DNA of 64,000 nt from Gammaproteobacteria bacterium. Lineage in GTDB: Bacteria > Pseudomonadota > Gammaproteobacteria > Steroidobacterales > Woeseiaceae. The notes under the pieces were generated by a model that was not told where the DNA came from, searched no databases, and saw only the letters and a program-made list of their open reading frames with translations. Each line of letters starts with the position of its first letter. Within the stretch, counting starts at the first letter, position 1. Positions 35,071 through 44,016 of the stretch are shown here, in pieces. Location of the stretch: contig JAHEFG010000008.1 in NCBI GenBank assembly GCA_024640305.1, positions 1 through 64,000 of the forward strand. Reading direction: 5' to 3'. Made by a program: the position numbers and the translations under genes.

Positions 35071-35671
35071 ACAACCAATGCTTGGAAAAAAGAACCAGAT
35101 ACACAACTAGCGCGGTCACACAAACCGCCGTCACAATCATTATCCCGCCGTGCCGCGGGTCGCCGGAAACGAAATACACGGTTGCACCCGGATCGGTGGC
35201 ATACGTAAGCATATACCATGCGAAGCCCGTCTCCGGTATGAACATAGTCGTCGCGACGGCTAGAAATCCGGCATACAGCCTGTCCGGTTCGCGAAACAAG
35301 GGAATCGTTACCACCGACATCAGCATAATCATAAATATGTCGTGACCGATCCCCATCCACGGGTGCCAATTATCGGTCACATACATCATGAACAATTCAA
35401 CAGCACCGCGAACAAGCATGCTCAGCAAAAGGATAGTGCATGCTCGACGCGCGGCAGGTGGCATGCGGGCATCCATCAGCAGCAAGCCGGGCAAAAGATA
35501 CCAAAACAGGATCGCGCAACCGAGCCAGGCCAGTTTTATTACGGAAATCTGTCCGCCCGGCAGGGCTCCGCTGTTCTGCATGGCATAGAATGCCGCCGCT
35601 AATGCGACAAGGCCGCCAATGATGATGCCGAACCCGGCCCTTAACTGGCGCTCAGATAACGATTTGGACAT
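35051..35671 (-). CDS. Six-helix membrane protein of unknown function
   Basis: A 206-residue protein with about six membrane helices (for example FGIIIGGLVALAAAFYAM, WLGCAILFWYLLPGLLLM, HDIFMIMLMSVVTIPLF). A WHPWMGIGHD loop and a DPRHGG loop carry His residues that could bind metal or haem. I do not recognise the family. ATG 35671 follows AGGGTGAAC. It overlaps the Rieske gene by 20 bases upstream and the unknown gene by 20 bases downstream. A role as membrane partner or transporter for the cluster product is only inference. Confidence 0.6.
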   Translation of the reverse strand: MSKSLSERQLRAGFGIIIGGLVALAAAFYAMQNSGALPGGQISVIKLAWLGCAILFWYLLPGLLLMDARMPPAARRACTILLLSMLVRGAVELFMMYVTDNWHPWMGIGHDIFMIMLMSVVTIPLFREPDRLYAGFLAVATTMFIPETGFAWYMLTYATDPGATVYFVSGDPRHGGIMIVTAVCVTALVVYLVLFSKHWLYGQTKR

Positions 35672-36665
35672 CGTAGGGTTCACCCTTTCCGGTCGGCAGG
35701 CTGCCACTTTCCAGAGATCTGCGCCAACGCCTGATATGAGGCAGCAACACATCCTGCTCAATGATGCGGAAGCTTTGATCTTCATGCTTTGCAAGGTTGG
35801 CGTGCTGCTGCTGTAGCGTGCTGACGTCCTGAGCGATGATGCGGTGCGATAGTGGCTCGAAATACAGGCGCATGAGTGGCCCCCATATTCCGTAACGAAA
35901 TGTGATCACCGTATAAACATCCGTCAACTTGTCAGTTACGGCTGTGCAGAAAGACGTAACTATGTAGCGCCTGTCCTCCGCAAATCGGTAGTCGACACGT
36001 GTGGTCGATGGCGCGATGTATCGGTCTGTATGCTGCATATCCCCCCGCGCTGGAGTCAGCAGGGACCAGACCAGGCTTTTTTCTCGCGGCTCATCGAAAT
36101 ACTGCGCAACAGCGCCGTCGTCGAGTGCCCGAACGCTGCAGCGGACTTCGCGATGACTCGGAGTTCTAAACCAGTGCCGGTGAACAAACGTTGCGTGGGG
36201 GCAGTCGAGAAAGTTCTCGAGACAGGACTCGACGGGCGCCTCGAAACGGTTGTACATCCTGAAAGAGGTCCAGCCTTGTTCACCCAGGTGAGGGAAGGCG
36301 GGCGGCAGTTCATGCACCGGGTTGGATCCCAGGCACACCCAGATATAGCCATCCTGTTCGACGCATTTGAATGCCGCAATGCTCGCGTCAGGCAGGCAGG
36401 ACTCGTGCCGTGGCACCGCCGGCATCCGCACGGCCTTACCGGATTTATCGTAGCACCAGCCATGATACGGGCACTGCAGTCCGCCGTGATTGACACGTCC
36501 GCCGGCGAGCGGCATGCCGCGGTGCGCGCAGCGATCCTCGAGTGCAGCAGGACGACCATCCTCGGTACGAAAAAGCACCAGGTTACGCGACAAAACCTGC
36601 ACCGCCAGCGGGTGTCGGCGGACGCTTGCTGAGGGGCATGCTATGTACCAGTAGTCTGTCAGCAT
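35652..36665 (-). CDS. Rieske non-haem iron oxygenase A
   Basis: A 337-residue oxygenase. The Rieske [2Fe-2S] ligands are C46-x-H48 and C65-x2-H68 (CAHRG...CPYHGW). The mononuclear iron site is N151-x2-D154-x2-H157-x4-H162 (NFLDCPHATFVH). The N-terminus MLTDYWYIACPS is typical of vanillate-demethylase/pheophorbide-oxygenase-like members. It hydroxylates, demethylates or cyclises its substrate using electrons from a reductase, none of which is encoded in the cluster. It is the first gene of the six-gene operon and divergent from PAP2. Confidence 0.92.
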   Translation of the reverse strand: MLTDYWYIACPSASVRRHPLAVQVLSRNLVLFRTEDGRPAALEDRCAHRGMPLAGGRVNHGGLQCPYHGWCYDKSGKAVRMPAVPRHESCLPDASIAAFKCVEQDGYIWVCLGSNPVHELPPAFPHLGEQGWTSFRMYNRFEAPVESCLENFLDCPHATFVHRHWFRTPSHREVRCSVRALDDGAVAQYFDEPREKSLVWSLLTPARGDMQHTDRYIAPSTTRVDYRFAEDRRYIVTSFCTAVTDKLTDVYTVITFRYGIWGPLMRLYFEPLSHRIIAQDVSTLQQQHANLAKHEDQSFRIIEQDVLLPHIRRWRRSLESGSLPTGKGEPYDVQIVI

Positions 36666-36794
36666 AGGTCTTTTCCGCGGCTCCTAAGCACAGCCGCTCA
36701 GATCGAAAAGATATTTCGTACGTGGAAGTTTGCGATAGACTCTGCGCATCATTTTGCCCCGTTTAAATGCATTATCAAAAACAGAATAAGCCTC

Positions 36795-37409
36795 GTGAGG
36801 GTGGACAGATTGGGTCATGAATGCAAGCAGCGCATGCTGCACTATCTGAAACTCGCATCGCTTCTCTCGATCCAGTTTGTGCTTATTTATGGCGGCGCGA
36901 ACTTACTCAGCGAACATCGTAGTGACGTACACCGGATCTATTTTGATTGGGAACTCGCCATACCGTTGCTGCCAGCGATGGTATGGGTCTATGCTTCGAT
37001 AGTTCCGTTGATGCTGTCGCCACTGTTCTATCTGGATATCGGTCAGCTAAATCGCCTCGCAAAACAACTGGCACTGGCTATGTTGATTGCCGGCGCGGTT
37101 TTCCTGGTGTTTCCGGGGACGATAGGATATGAAACGACACCAAATCTGCCCAGAGCTATCGCGGCCATTCGCTCGATAGATATGCCGTACAACGTATTTC
37201 CCTCTCTGCATGTCGCATTGAGTTCAATTATCATGTTGCAGCTGTACCGAGTATTCGAATTACCGGGCAGATTATTTTTGGCAGCCTGGATGGTCGCTCT
37301 AATTGCCTCTGTGCTGTTTACCCATCAACATCACATCGCTGATGTGATTGGCGGGTTGTTACTAGCTTGGCTATGTCACCGACTATTGCCTCGGGAAGAG
37401 TCCTGGTAA
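36795..37409 (+). CDS. PAP2-family membrane phosphatase/transferase
   Basis: A protein of about 204 residues with six membrane helices. The PAP2 signature is present in its short, inositolphosphotransferase-like form: FPSLHVALS and, near the end, THQHHIADVIGG with the catalytic His. The classic first motif KxxxxxxRP is absent, as in this subgroup. Relatives remove phosphate from lipid phosphates or transfer phospho-head groups. The start is uncertain: GTG 36795, TTG 36810 (GAGGGTGG upstream) or ATG 36834; the longest is given. It could act on a lipid-phosphate intermediate of the cluster. Confidence 0.8.
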   Translation: MRVDRLGHECKQRMLHYLKLASLLSIQFVLIYGGANLLSEHRSDVHRIYFDWELAIPLLPAMVWVYASIVPLMLSPLFYLDIGQLNRLAKQLALAMLIAGAVFLVFPGTIGYETTPNLPRAIAAIRSIDMPYNVFPSLHVALSSIIMLQLYRVFELPGRLFLAAWMVALIASVLFTHQHHIADVIGGLLLAWLCHRLLPREESW

Positions 37410-37412
37410 TTC

Positions 37413-38009
37413 TTATGCCGCAGCAGACTTCCTGCGAACGCGCCCAATTATCCACATCAGCAGCATACCGCCCAACAATCCGCCAAAACCGACAATTTTC
37501 GTCATACGACGCGAGCTGTTGAGCATTGGGTTGTCAAACAAGTCGGTGGAGAAATGCAGTGCAAGAACCACCCATTTACCGTCTCTTTTCTGTAGCGTTG
37601 TGCTCCAGTTAGCGTTAAGCGTTAGCTCAAGACCTCTGGCGAGTACATAGCGATCGACTGTCGTACCATAAGCAATCGCCGTATCGCCATGAAAGACGGC
37701 TGGTGCGCCCACAGTAGCTACGGTGCTGAATTCGTTAACGATAGCGGCAGCTCCCTCCATCATCTTATTGTAATAGGCCGCAGCTTCTTCCGACCCCTGG
37801 GTCACGGTCGAATCCTGGTACGTAATGATGACCTCGTCGTCCATGTCTTTTAGCGCAGCGGTCAGATCACGATCATTCAGGGCTTGCTCGATGTTTTTGA
37901 GAATGACCAGCATCGCCTCGCGATCGGCTTCGTGTGAGTCATCCTGTGCCAGGCTGGGTGCGGTTACAAAGTTCAGGAATAAGCAGATAGTAAGCGTCAG
38001 GTTCTTCAT
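37413..38009 (-). CDS. Exported SnoaL/DUF4440-like protein with C-terminal membrane anchor
   Basis: A 198-residue protein. It has a signal peptide (MKNLTLTICLFLNFVTAPSLAQ), then a cystatin-like NTF2 fold (ILKNIEQALNDRDLTAALKDMDDEVIITYQDS...) and a final membrane helix followed by RRK. The NTF2-like fold hosts either small-molecule cyclases or simple binding proteins; no catalytic residue can be named. GGGGAA precedes ATG 38009. Placed between the two arms of the cluster, it may or may not belong to it. Confidence 0.7.
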   Translation of the reverse strand: MKNLTLTICLFLNFVTAPSLAQDDSHEADREAMLVILKNIEQALNDRDLTAALKDMDDEVIITYQDSTVTQGSEEAAAYYNKMMEGAAAIVNEFSTVATVGAPAVFHGDTAIAYGTTVDRYVLARGLELTLNANWSTTLQKRDGKWVVLALHFSTDLFDNPMLNSSRRMTKIVGFGGLLGGMLLMWIIGRVRRKSAAA

Positions 38010-38058
38010 GATGTTCCCCAAGGGCAATTGTTGATTAGCTCGCCGTTCGCCTTCGTTG

Positions 38059-39012
38059 TTATTCATTTTCATTCGCCGCGAAAACATGGGCGAACAGGCG
38101 ATACAGGAGCGAACTTATTTGTGTTCCCCGAAAAAAATGATCCGCACCTAACACTGGATAAACCTCACCGGGCAACCACAATGCGTCGGGCAAAAGCACC
38201 ATACCATCATTGGGGCCCAGATGTTTGAGCATCAGGAACCTGGTCTGCATCGACTTTTCGACATGACTTGTAAGTGGCGAACCGACGACATTGATGACCC
38301 GCAAATGATCGGGCATTTGCAGGGGCTTCCGCAAGCGTGGGTTAGCGGTGCCGAACTCGGAAAACGAATTGAAATCCATGCGAATGACTTTGCAAAAAGC
38401 GCGAGTTCTTATGCGTCGGAGGCGATTCCTCAACATCAGATCAACGAGCTGGCAGCCATTAGGCAGTCCGCCGACATTGAACCAGGTGGTGACTCTATCA
38501 AGAGGAATGTCGTCGCTGTGTTCTTGCAGCAGGCAGCGCCATGATGTTGCGCCCTTGCTCAGAGTCATAAGCCAGATTTCACCATCCTTCACATCCTGCA
38601 GTGCTTTACGAACAATGGGTAAGTCATCATCAATGCCTCCTCTGCTCACGGTCGGCACAACGCGCGCATCGATCCCGCAGGCTTTGGCAACATTGGCAAC
38701 GTGCGCACCATCACCGCCAACCTCCGGATGCTCTTCGTAGAACAATGCCGGAAGAATTAACAAAGTTATGCGCTTGTCGGTGGTCTGACCAACGGCCTGG
38801 CGGTCTACTGCGTCAACAAAGTCCTTATTGCCTCTCGCAACGCGAACAGCCTGGTAAAAAGCCATCGTGGCCAGGTCGACGTCATGGGCTCGGGTTAGCG
38901 CCGCTAATTCGGTGGCTGTCGGTATGCGGCCCTCGAAGCTGTCAACGAATGTTTGGGCCTTATTCGCTAACTGCACTTCATCGATAGGCGACGCAATGTA
39001 AATTCGACCCAT
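38059..39012 (-). CDS. Alpha/beta-hydrolase-fold protein
   Basis: A 317-residue protein. A nucleophile elbow is suggested by LMTLSKGATS (Ser152), with Asp276 in LLPDALWLPG and His292 in GADHFF completing a triad in the right order. The elbow is TxSxG rather than GxSxG. The first 80 residues are helical. No close family is recognised; release or transfer of an acyl product is possible. ATG 39012 (AAGAAG upstream) is used; an upstream in-frame extension to 39288 looks uncoded. It is divergent from the second Rieske gene. Confidence 0.65.
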   Translation of the reverse strand: MGRIYIASPIDEVQLANKAQTFVDSFEGRIPTATELAALTRAHDVDLATMAFYQAVRVARGNKDFVDAVDRQAVGQTTDKRITLLILPALFYEEHPEVGGDGAHVANVAKACGIDARVVPTVSRGGIDDDLPIVRKALQDVKDGEIWLMTLSKGATSWRCLLQEHSDDIPLDRVTTWFNVGGLPNGCQLVDLMLRNRLRRIRTRAFCKVIRMDFNSFSEFGTANPRLRKPLQMPDHLRVINVVGSPLTSHVEKSMQTRFLMLKHLGPNDGMVLLPDALWLPGEVYPVLGADHFFRGTQISSLLYRLFAHVFAANENE

Positions 39013-39161
39013 TACGGAATCTTCTTTTGTCCTCTTCGAGCGAGGCAGCATATTAGCAGATCGGGGTCTAAACTGGCCGAGCCCTGCATTTTGTTTCAGC
39101 ATGGCCTTATCAAACCCAATCCGGCACACTTGGGACGCGGAAGTTGAGTCAGGGAGTTTTA

Positions 39162-40184
39162 GTGAGCAGCAAAACCGACAAGCCAAAAACGCCGGGTAGA
39201 AAAGACCTGCCAAAGCCGGACGAGTTTCCGGCCTATCCGGCATCGTGGTATTGGCTGGGAACCAGGAAAGAGTTTTCGGCGAAGCCAAAGTCGCTGCGCT
39301 TGTTCGGCCGGGATCTTGTTGCTTATCGTGATGAGCAGAACAGTGTTGTCGTTATGGATGCGCGCTGCTCACACATGGGCGCCGATCTGAGCCAGGGGAC
39401 GGTCAAAGGAGGGCGCCTTAAGTGCCCGTTCCACGGTTGGGAATATGGTTCCGACGGCCACTGTGTGTCTATACCCCACAAGACGGATATTCCGAAGTTT
39501 GCCAGGCAAAGGACATACGCCGTAGAGGAGCGGAATGGCTGTGTTTATATCTTCAACGGCGCGAAACCGCTTTTCCCAATGCCGTTTTTCTACGATCAGG
39601 ATCCCGGCGAATTCGTAACTGGTCGCCCCTTTTCGCTCAATGCAAAGTCGACCTGGTACATGATCTCAGCGCACGCTTTTGATGTGCAGCATTTCGAAAC
39701 AGTCCACGACCGCAAGCTGCTTGCGCCGCCTGTGATCGATTGTCCGACGCCCTTTGCACGACGCTGTACTCACCATTCGGAAGTTGCAGGCGACACGATT
39801 TTTGATCGCCTGTTGCGAGTTTTTGCGAGCCCAACCGTAACAGTGCAATTAACCATATGGGGAAATAACTTTTGCATGGTCGAGGGCAAGTTCAGACGCG
39901 TGACCAGCCGCTTTTTTCTCCTGATGAGTCCATTGGACGATGGCACGACGCAAGTTCATGGCACGGTGTTTAAACGACGTTCGAAAGTTCCTGTGCTGGG
40001 CCCATTGATCGACAAAATTGGCTTGGAGGTGCGCCGCTGGTTTACCGCTGGCTACCTCAATGACGAAAACGTGAAGCTCGGTAGTCCGGAGTATCGCCCG
40101 GCAACGATGATCGAGCAGGACAAGGAGGTCGTAGCCTATTTCCACTGGGCATTAACACTGAGTCGGCATGCAAAAGCGCTTTGA
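39162..40184 (+). CDS. Rieske non-haem iron oxygenase B
   Basis: A 340-residue oxygenase, clearly different from the one at 35652. Rieske ligands are C69-x-H71 and C88-x2-H91 (CSHMGADL...CPFHGWEY); the mononuclear iron site is D174-x2-H177-x4-H182 (FDVQHFETVH). The GTG start at 39162 has AGGGAG 5 bases upstream. Its stop at 40184 is followed at once by the GTG of the radical SAM gene, so the two proteins are translated as a pair and probably work on the same intermediate. Confidence 0.9.
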   Translation: MSSKTDKPKTPGRKDLPKPDEFPAYPASWYWLGTRKEFSAKPKSLRLFGRDLVAYRDEQNSVVVMDARCSHMGADLSQGTVKGGRLKCPFHGWEYGSDGHCVSIPHKTDIPKFARQRTYAVEERNGCVYIFNGAKPLFPMPFFYDQDPGEFVTGRPFSLNAKSTWYMISAHAFDVQHFETVHDRKLLAPPVIDCPTPFARRCTHHSEVAGDTIFDRLLRVFASPTVTVQLTIWGNNFCMVEGKFRRVTSRFFLLMSPLDDGTTQVHGTVFKRRSKVPVLGPLIDKIGLEVRRWFTAGYLNDENVKLGSPEYRPATMIEQDKEVVAYFHWALTLSRHAKAL

Positions 40185-41924
40185 GTGACTACAGTGCGAC
40201 CGACCCCAGCGTGCGTCCTCATTCTTTCAGGTGGAGTTATCACCCCGAAGGAAAAATCTTTTGCGACGCTCCTCAAAAAGCAGGTCGGGCAGTGGCGAGA
40301 GGGCGCGCATCATTGGCTGGAACTCAAAGTAAAGGCCAACGTCGGAGAGCCAGTTCTTATTCATGAGAAATATCGGCGCAAGATTATCAAGGCAGATCGC
40401 TGGGCAGAAGAGACGAAAGACCTTACTGACGACCTTCGCGGTGAGCTTCGGGAGTTTCTGACAAGCAATCGCAACTTCGAGACCCCTGAACTGACGGAGG
40501 TTTCACTGGCCTCGCTTCTTGCGGAGGAGGGCATCCCCTACGAACTCGCGACTTACGACGACCTTTATTCCGGCCACGCTGATTTCGTGGCCAAGCTCAA
40601 GAGATGTGAGGTTGTTTTTGCGTCGAGTACCTTTGTTCGAGACCTGAGTGAACTCATACCGCTACTTCGCCGCCTCAAACGTCGCGATAATCGAATTGTC
40701 GTAGGCGGCGCGCTCATGGGCAGTATCCATGGTGAGTGGCAGGGACACGAGTCGGTAGATATCGTGGCCGTTGGCTACGGGGAAATGCTTGTTCCTGTTC
40801 TCGCGGACTGGATCAGGTCTGGGTTCGAGGACATCAAAGCCCCGGCCACTGGTCGAATTGAAGAAAAACAATACAGCACGTTTGTATTCAGCGGTTCGCC
40901 GGCGACGCTCTCTCTCGACTTCATAAAAAAGCCCGATTGGCTGCGTTCGGAGGTCGACCACGATACGCGCTACGAAATGATCAACTACGAAAGTGTCCGT
41001 GGATGCCCGTATCGATGTGCATTTTGTAATTACCCATATCTGTTCGCCGACAAAAAGTTTCGTACCAAGTCCGCCGCAAAGATTGCGCAGGACTGGCTCG
41101 AATACAAAGCCGAACATCCGAACCTTGAATACATCACCTGTCTCGACTCGCTGTTCACGCTGCCAAAGCCACGGCTACTCGAGCTTTGCAAAACCCTGAT
41201 CGAGCAAGGCTCGCCGATCAAGTGGATCTGCTATGCGCGCGCGGATGACCTGGCAGATGAAGAGGTTGTTGCCATGATGGTGAAGGCCGGTGCGGTTCAG
41301 GTCCAAATCGGCATTGAGACAGCCAACGCCCAGATTCTCAGTAATATGAATAAACGCACCGACAAGGAGACAAACGGGCGTGCTCTCGACAACTGCAGAA
41401 AATATGGCCTGACGTCGGTGGTGACACTAATCGTAGGGTTTCCCGGTGAGACCGAGGCGACTGTACGCGAGACCCTGGAGTTTCTAAGAGAACACCCCTG
41501 CGACTTTCACTTCGTCGCGACATTCAGTACGCGCGTACAGGGTGTGCCGATTCTCAGTGACGAGATGAAGGCGCGTTTTGACCTGATTTCAATGAGCACG
41601 CTTTTTACCGTCGCACCGTATTGGGACCACTCGACGATGGGTTGCTTTGAAGCCACCCAGTGGTCGCGGTGGCTCGGCACCAAGCTTATCGAAGAGAAGA
41701 TAAGCCTCGACGCGGCCTCTTTTTACCACGGCGTTCTCAGCTACAGGTCCGAGTTTAGCCCCTGGCTTCTGGACTTTCAGGTTCGCGCATGGAGCGACGC
41801 CGGTTTCTTGATTCGCGCGGCGAATACCCTGCATCGCTGGATTGACCGGCGCCTGAAGGCTGATTTCGGAAGGTTCAGACAGAAGCATGCGACGACGCGG
41901 GCAGCTCTTAAGGCCTGCGACTGA
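40185..41924 (+). CDS. B12-binding-type radical SAM enzyme
   Basis: A 579-residue enzyme. Residues 100-210 look like the cobalamin-binding Rossmann domain (SLASLLAEEGIPYEL..., VDIVAVGYGEM) without the DxHxxG lower-ligand motif, as in many B12-radical SAM enzymes. The [4Fe-4S] ligands are C274, C278 and C281 in RGCPYRCAFC. Later motifs include VQIGIETAN and VGFPGETEATV. Relatives methylate unactivated carbons or remodel rings. It starts with GTG directly after the Rieske B stop. C-terminal aromatic-rich helices could bind a hydrophobic substrate. Confidence 0.88.
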   Translation: MTTVRPTPACVLILSGGVITPKEKSFATLLKKQVGQWREGAHHWLELKVKANVGEPVLIHEKYRRKIIKADRWAEETKDLTDDLRGELREFLTSNRNFETPELTEVSLASLLAEEGIPYELATYDDLYSGHADFVAKLKRCEVVFASSTFVRDLSELIPLLRRLKRRDNRIVVGGALMGSIHGEWQGHESVDIVAVGYGEMLVPVLADWIRSGFEDIKAPATGRIEEKQYSTFVFSGSPATLSLDFIKKPDWLRSEVDHDTRYEMINYESVRGCPYRCAFCNYPYLFADKKFRTKSAAKIAQDWLEYKAEHPNLEYITCLDSLFTLPKPRLLELCKTLIEQGSPIKWICYARADDLADEEVVAMMVKAGAVQVQIGIETANAQILSNMNKRTDKETNGRALDNCRKYGLTSVVTLIVGFPGETEATVRETLEFLREHPCDFHFVATFSTRVQGVPILSDEMKARFDLISMSTLFTVAPYWDHSTMGCFEATQWSRWLGTKLIEEKISLDAASFYHGVLSYRSEFSPWLLDFQVRAWSDAGFLIRAANTLHRWIDRRLKADFGRFRQKHATTRAALKACD

Positions 41925-41934
41925 GAAATAGCTT

Positions 41935-43185
41935 CTAGCTGAGTGATTCGTAGCTTACGAGCCCGCCTTTTTCGGGCGCCATGATGATGAACTTTCTCTG
42001 CGCCCGTGTTTGTTCCTGCGAGGCTTTGGCAAGCCTCCCGAGATCGAGCGTTCGCCGCAAAAGAATATTCATCTGCCCCAATGCAAAGGGCATACCGACA
42101 CAGATGCGGCTGCCGATACCGAATGGAAAATAGGAACTTCGCGGCGGTGGATTGCCAGCTATGAAGCGACCTGGGTCAAAGACGTCGGGACGCTCGTAGT
42201 GATCGCGATGGTGATGCGCCAAGTAGGCGCACGGAAAGACCTTCTGTCCCTTACGAATCGTTTCTCCACCGATGCGAGTATCTGCAACGGCCTGACGCGT
42301 CACATGCACAACCATCGGTGTATATCTGAGTGCCTCTTTGATACAGGCTTCACGGTAATGGGCCGAATCCAGTTCCTTCGTCCGGCTCATTGAGTTATCG
42401 AGGAGGTGCATTACGACCCATGCCGAGCCACATGCGGTCGTATCGTGCCCAAAAAGAAGCAGCTCAATACACTGCCAGACCAGGTCCTCATCGGATATCT
42501 GCAATTTTCCGGCATTACGATCGGCAACGAGGCGCGCGAGAACAGATCGCGAATCGCTGGCAGCGTTCTGAATATGACTGTGTATCCAGTTCCAGACCGC
42601 CTCGCGCTCGCGCAAAAAGCGCCCCCACGGCGTCAGTGACCCGAAGTTGCGCTGCAGGGGCTTCAGGAACAGCCAAAGTGGACTCTCGAAACTTTGCATC
42701 CAGTTTTTGAGCAACCTGAATATCGCGGCATGCTCATGTTCTTTAACGCCCAGTACGTAGTCGATGATCGTATGCAACGTGACTTGCTCATAAAACCTGA
42801 CGAGTGGAAAAACCCGATTCGCTGTGAGATCTCGTGATACCAGGTCAAAATACCTCTCGGTGAGCTCTATCATCCAGCGATCATCACTTTGGAAGAATAC
42901 CTTCTGGATGGGGCGGCGCCGGCTTTGGTGCTCGGCCCCGGATATCACAATAAGCGCACGCGGCCCAGTGAAGGGCTGAACAAACCGCAGTCCCTCACCA
43001 CCGACCAGGTTCCTGTTGCGTATGACTTCGTCGATGAGTTCCGGACTACCAACGAACATCGCAGCGTTCGAGCCGGGCAGGTCTACCCTGAAGTCGTAGT
43101 TGCCAACAGCAATCCGCTGATCAAGAAATCCGTACGGATCGCGGTACCAGGAGGCGGCATTTCGGACCGTTTCGAATAACTGCAC
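41935..43185 (-). CDS. Cytochrome P450
   Basis: A 416-residue soluble bacterial P450. The I-helix oxygen-activation motif is LLLFGHDTTA, the K-helix ExxR is EALR, and the haem loop is FPFGIGSRICVG with Cys362 as ligand. It starts with GTG 43185, with AGGAAGAG upstream, and lies 21 bases after desaturase B in the same operon. No ferredoxin partner is encoded nearby. Role: hydroxylation or further oxidation of the cluster product. It converges on the B12-radical SAM gene with ten bases between stops. Confidence 0.93.
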   Translation of the reverse strand: MQLFETVRNAASWYRDPYGFLDQRIAVGNYDFRVDLPGSNAAMFVGSPELIDEVIRNRNLVGGEGLRFVQPFTGPRALIVISGAEHQSRRRPIQKVFFQSDDRWMIELTERYFDLVSRDLTANRVFPLVRFYEQVTLHTIIDYVLGVKEHEHAAIFRLLKNWMQSFESPLWLFLKPLQRNFGSLTPWGRFLREREAVWNWIHSHIQNAASDSRSVLARLVADRNAGKLQISDEDLVWQCIELLLFGHDTTACGSAWVVMHLLDNSMSRTKELDSAHYREACIKEALRYTPMVVHVTRQAVADTRIGGETIRKGQKVFPCAYLAHHHRDHYERPDVFDPGRFIAGNPPPRSSYFPFGIGSRICVGMPFALGQMNILLRRTLDLGRLAKASQEQTRAQRKFIIMAPEKGGLVSYESLS

Positions 43186-43206
43186 GCGTATTTCTCTTCC
43201 TGGCGC

Positions 43207-44016
43207 TCAGCCGAGCAGGTAGTGCTTAAAGAAATACCCGAGGAACGAGTTGCACTGCAGACCCGGGTCGCTCTTATCGCGGAAGTGCGAATCATGAACC
43301 TGCCGCAACTTGGACCAATGTAAGGTTGTGCGGCGGTGATGGACCGCGTGAAAACCATGGTTGAGGAAAAGCCAGTTTTCAAAACGCGAATCAAATGTCC
43401 GGGCAAGATTAAACGGTGAGCCAAGATCGCACTGGTCATGATTGATGAGGTTGCCAATCAATAGTATGAATTGTCCGCCAAGATAGGCGACTCCAAGTAC
43501 TACAAGTGCCGCGATCGGGTCATACACAAACCACGCCAGGATCCAAAGAAAAAAGAACAGGTACTCGATGCGAAGCTCGCGTTTATCTTCGGGCGTCAGC
43601 TGCAGCGTGCTTCGCTTTGTGCCAATTCGATAGGTTGCATTCACGTAATAAGTCAGCGCTCGCCGCAGCCCATGCCCGGTTCCAGCCAAAGAATAATGAG
43701 ACCAGTCATCGGTGGTTCGATAGGACTTATGATGGTTGAGCATGTGAACGACATGAAGTCTCGTCGATGGCGCTCCCATCGCCACTGTTAAAACGTAGTT
43801 AAAAAGCTTATTCATCCACGGAGCGTTAAAGGTCGGGAGGTGCCGGTGATTATGATTTATCAACGTCGCAGTAAACACCGCGATCGCAAGTACAGGCAGA
43901 AGTAGCACCATGACCAGGACCGGGATGTCGCGAAAGAAAACGATTGACGAGACCTCAAGAGCAAGGATTACAGCCAACAGACCAATCGAGCGACTGTCGG
44001 CGGGGTTACGAAGCAT
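43207..44016 (-). CDS. Membrane fatty-acid-desaturase/hydroxylase-type di-iron enzyme B
   Basis: A 269-residue di-iron membrane enzyme. The His boxes are HNHRH (55-59), HMLNHH (91-96) and NHGFHAVHH near residue 225, with an additional NHDQCD. The second box is HxxxHH, as expected, and the first is HxxxH. Such enzymes desaturate, hydroxylate or acetylenate acyl chains, or act on carotenoids. ATG 44016 overlaps the upstream desaturase A gene by 11 bases. The pair may act as a complex or in sequence. Confidence 0.85.
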   Translation of the reverse strand: MLRNPADSRSIGLLAVILALEVSSIVFFRDIPVLVMVLLLPVLAIAVFTATLINHNHRHLPTFNAPWMNKLFNYVLTVAMGAPSTRLHVVHMLNHHKSYRTTDDWSHYSLAGTGHGLRRALTYYVNATYRIGTKRSTLQLTPEDKRELRIEYLFFFLWILAWFVYDPIAALVVLGVAYLGGQFILLIGNLINHDQCDLGSPFNLARTFDSRFENWLFLNHGFHAVHHRRTTLHWSKLRQVHDSHFRDKSDPGLQCNSFLGYFFKHYLLG

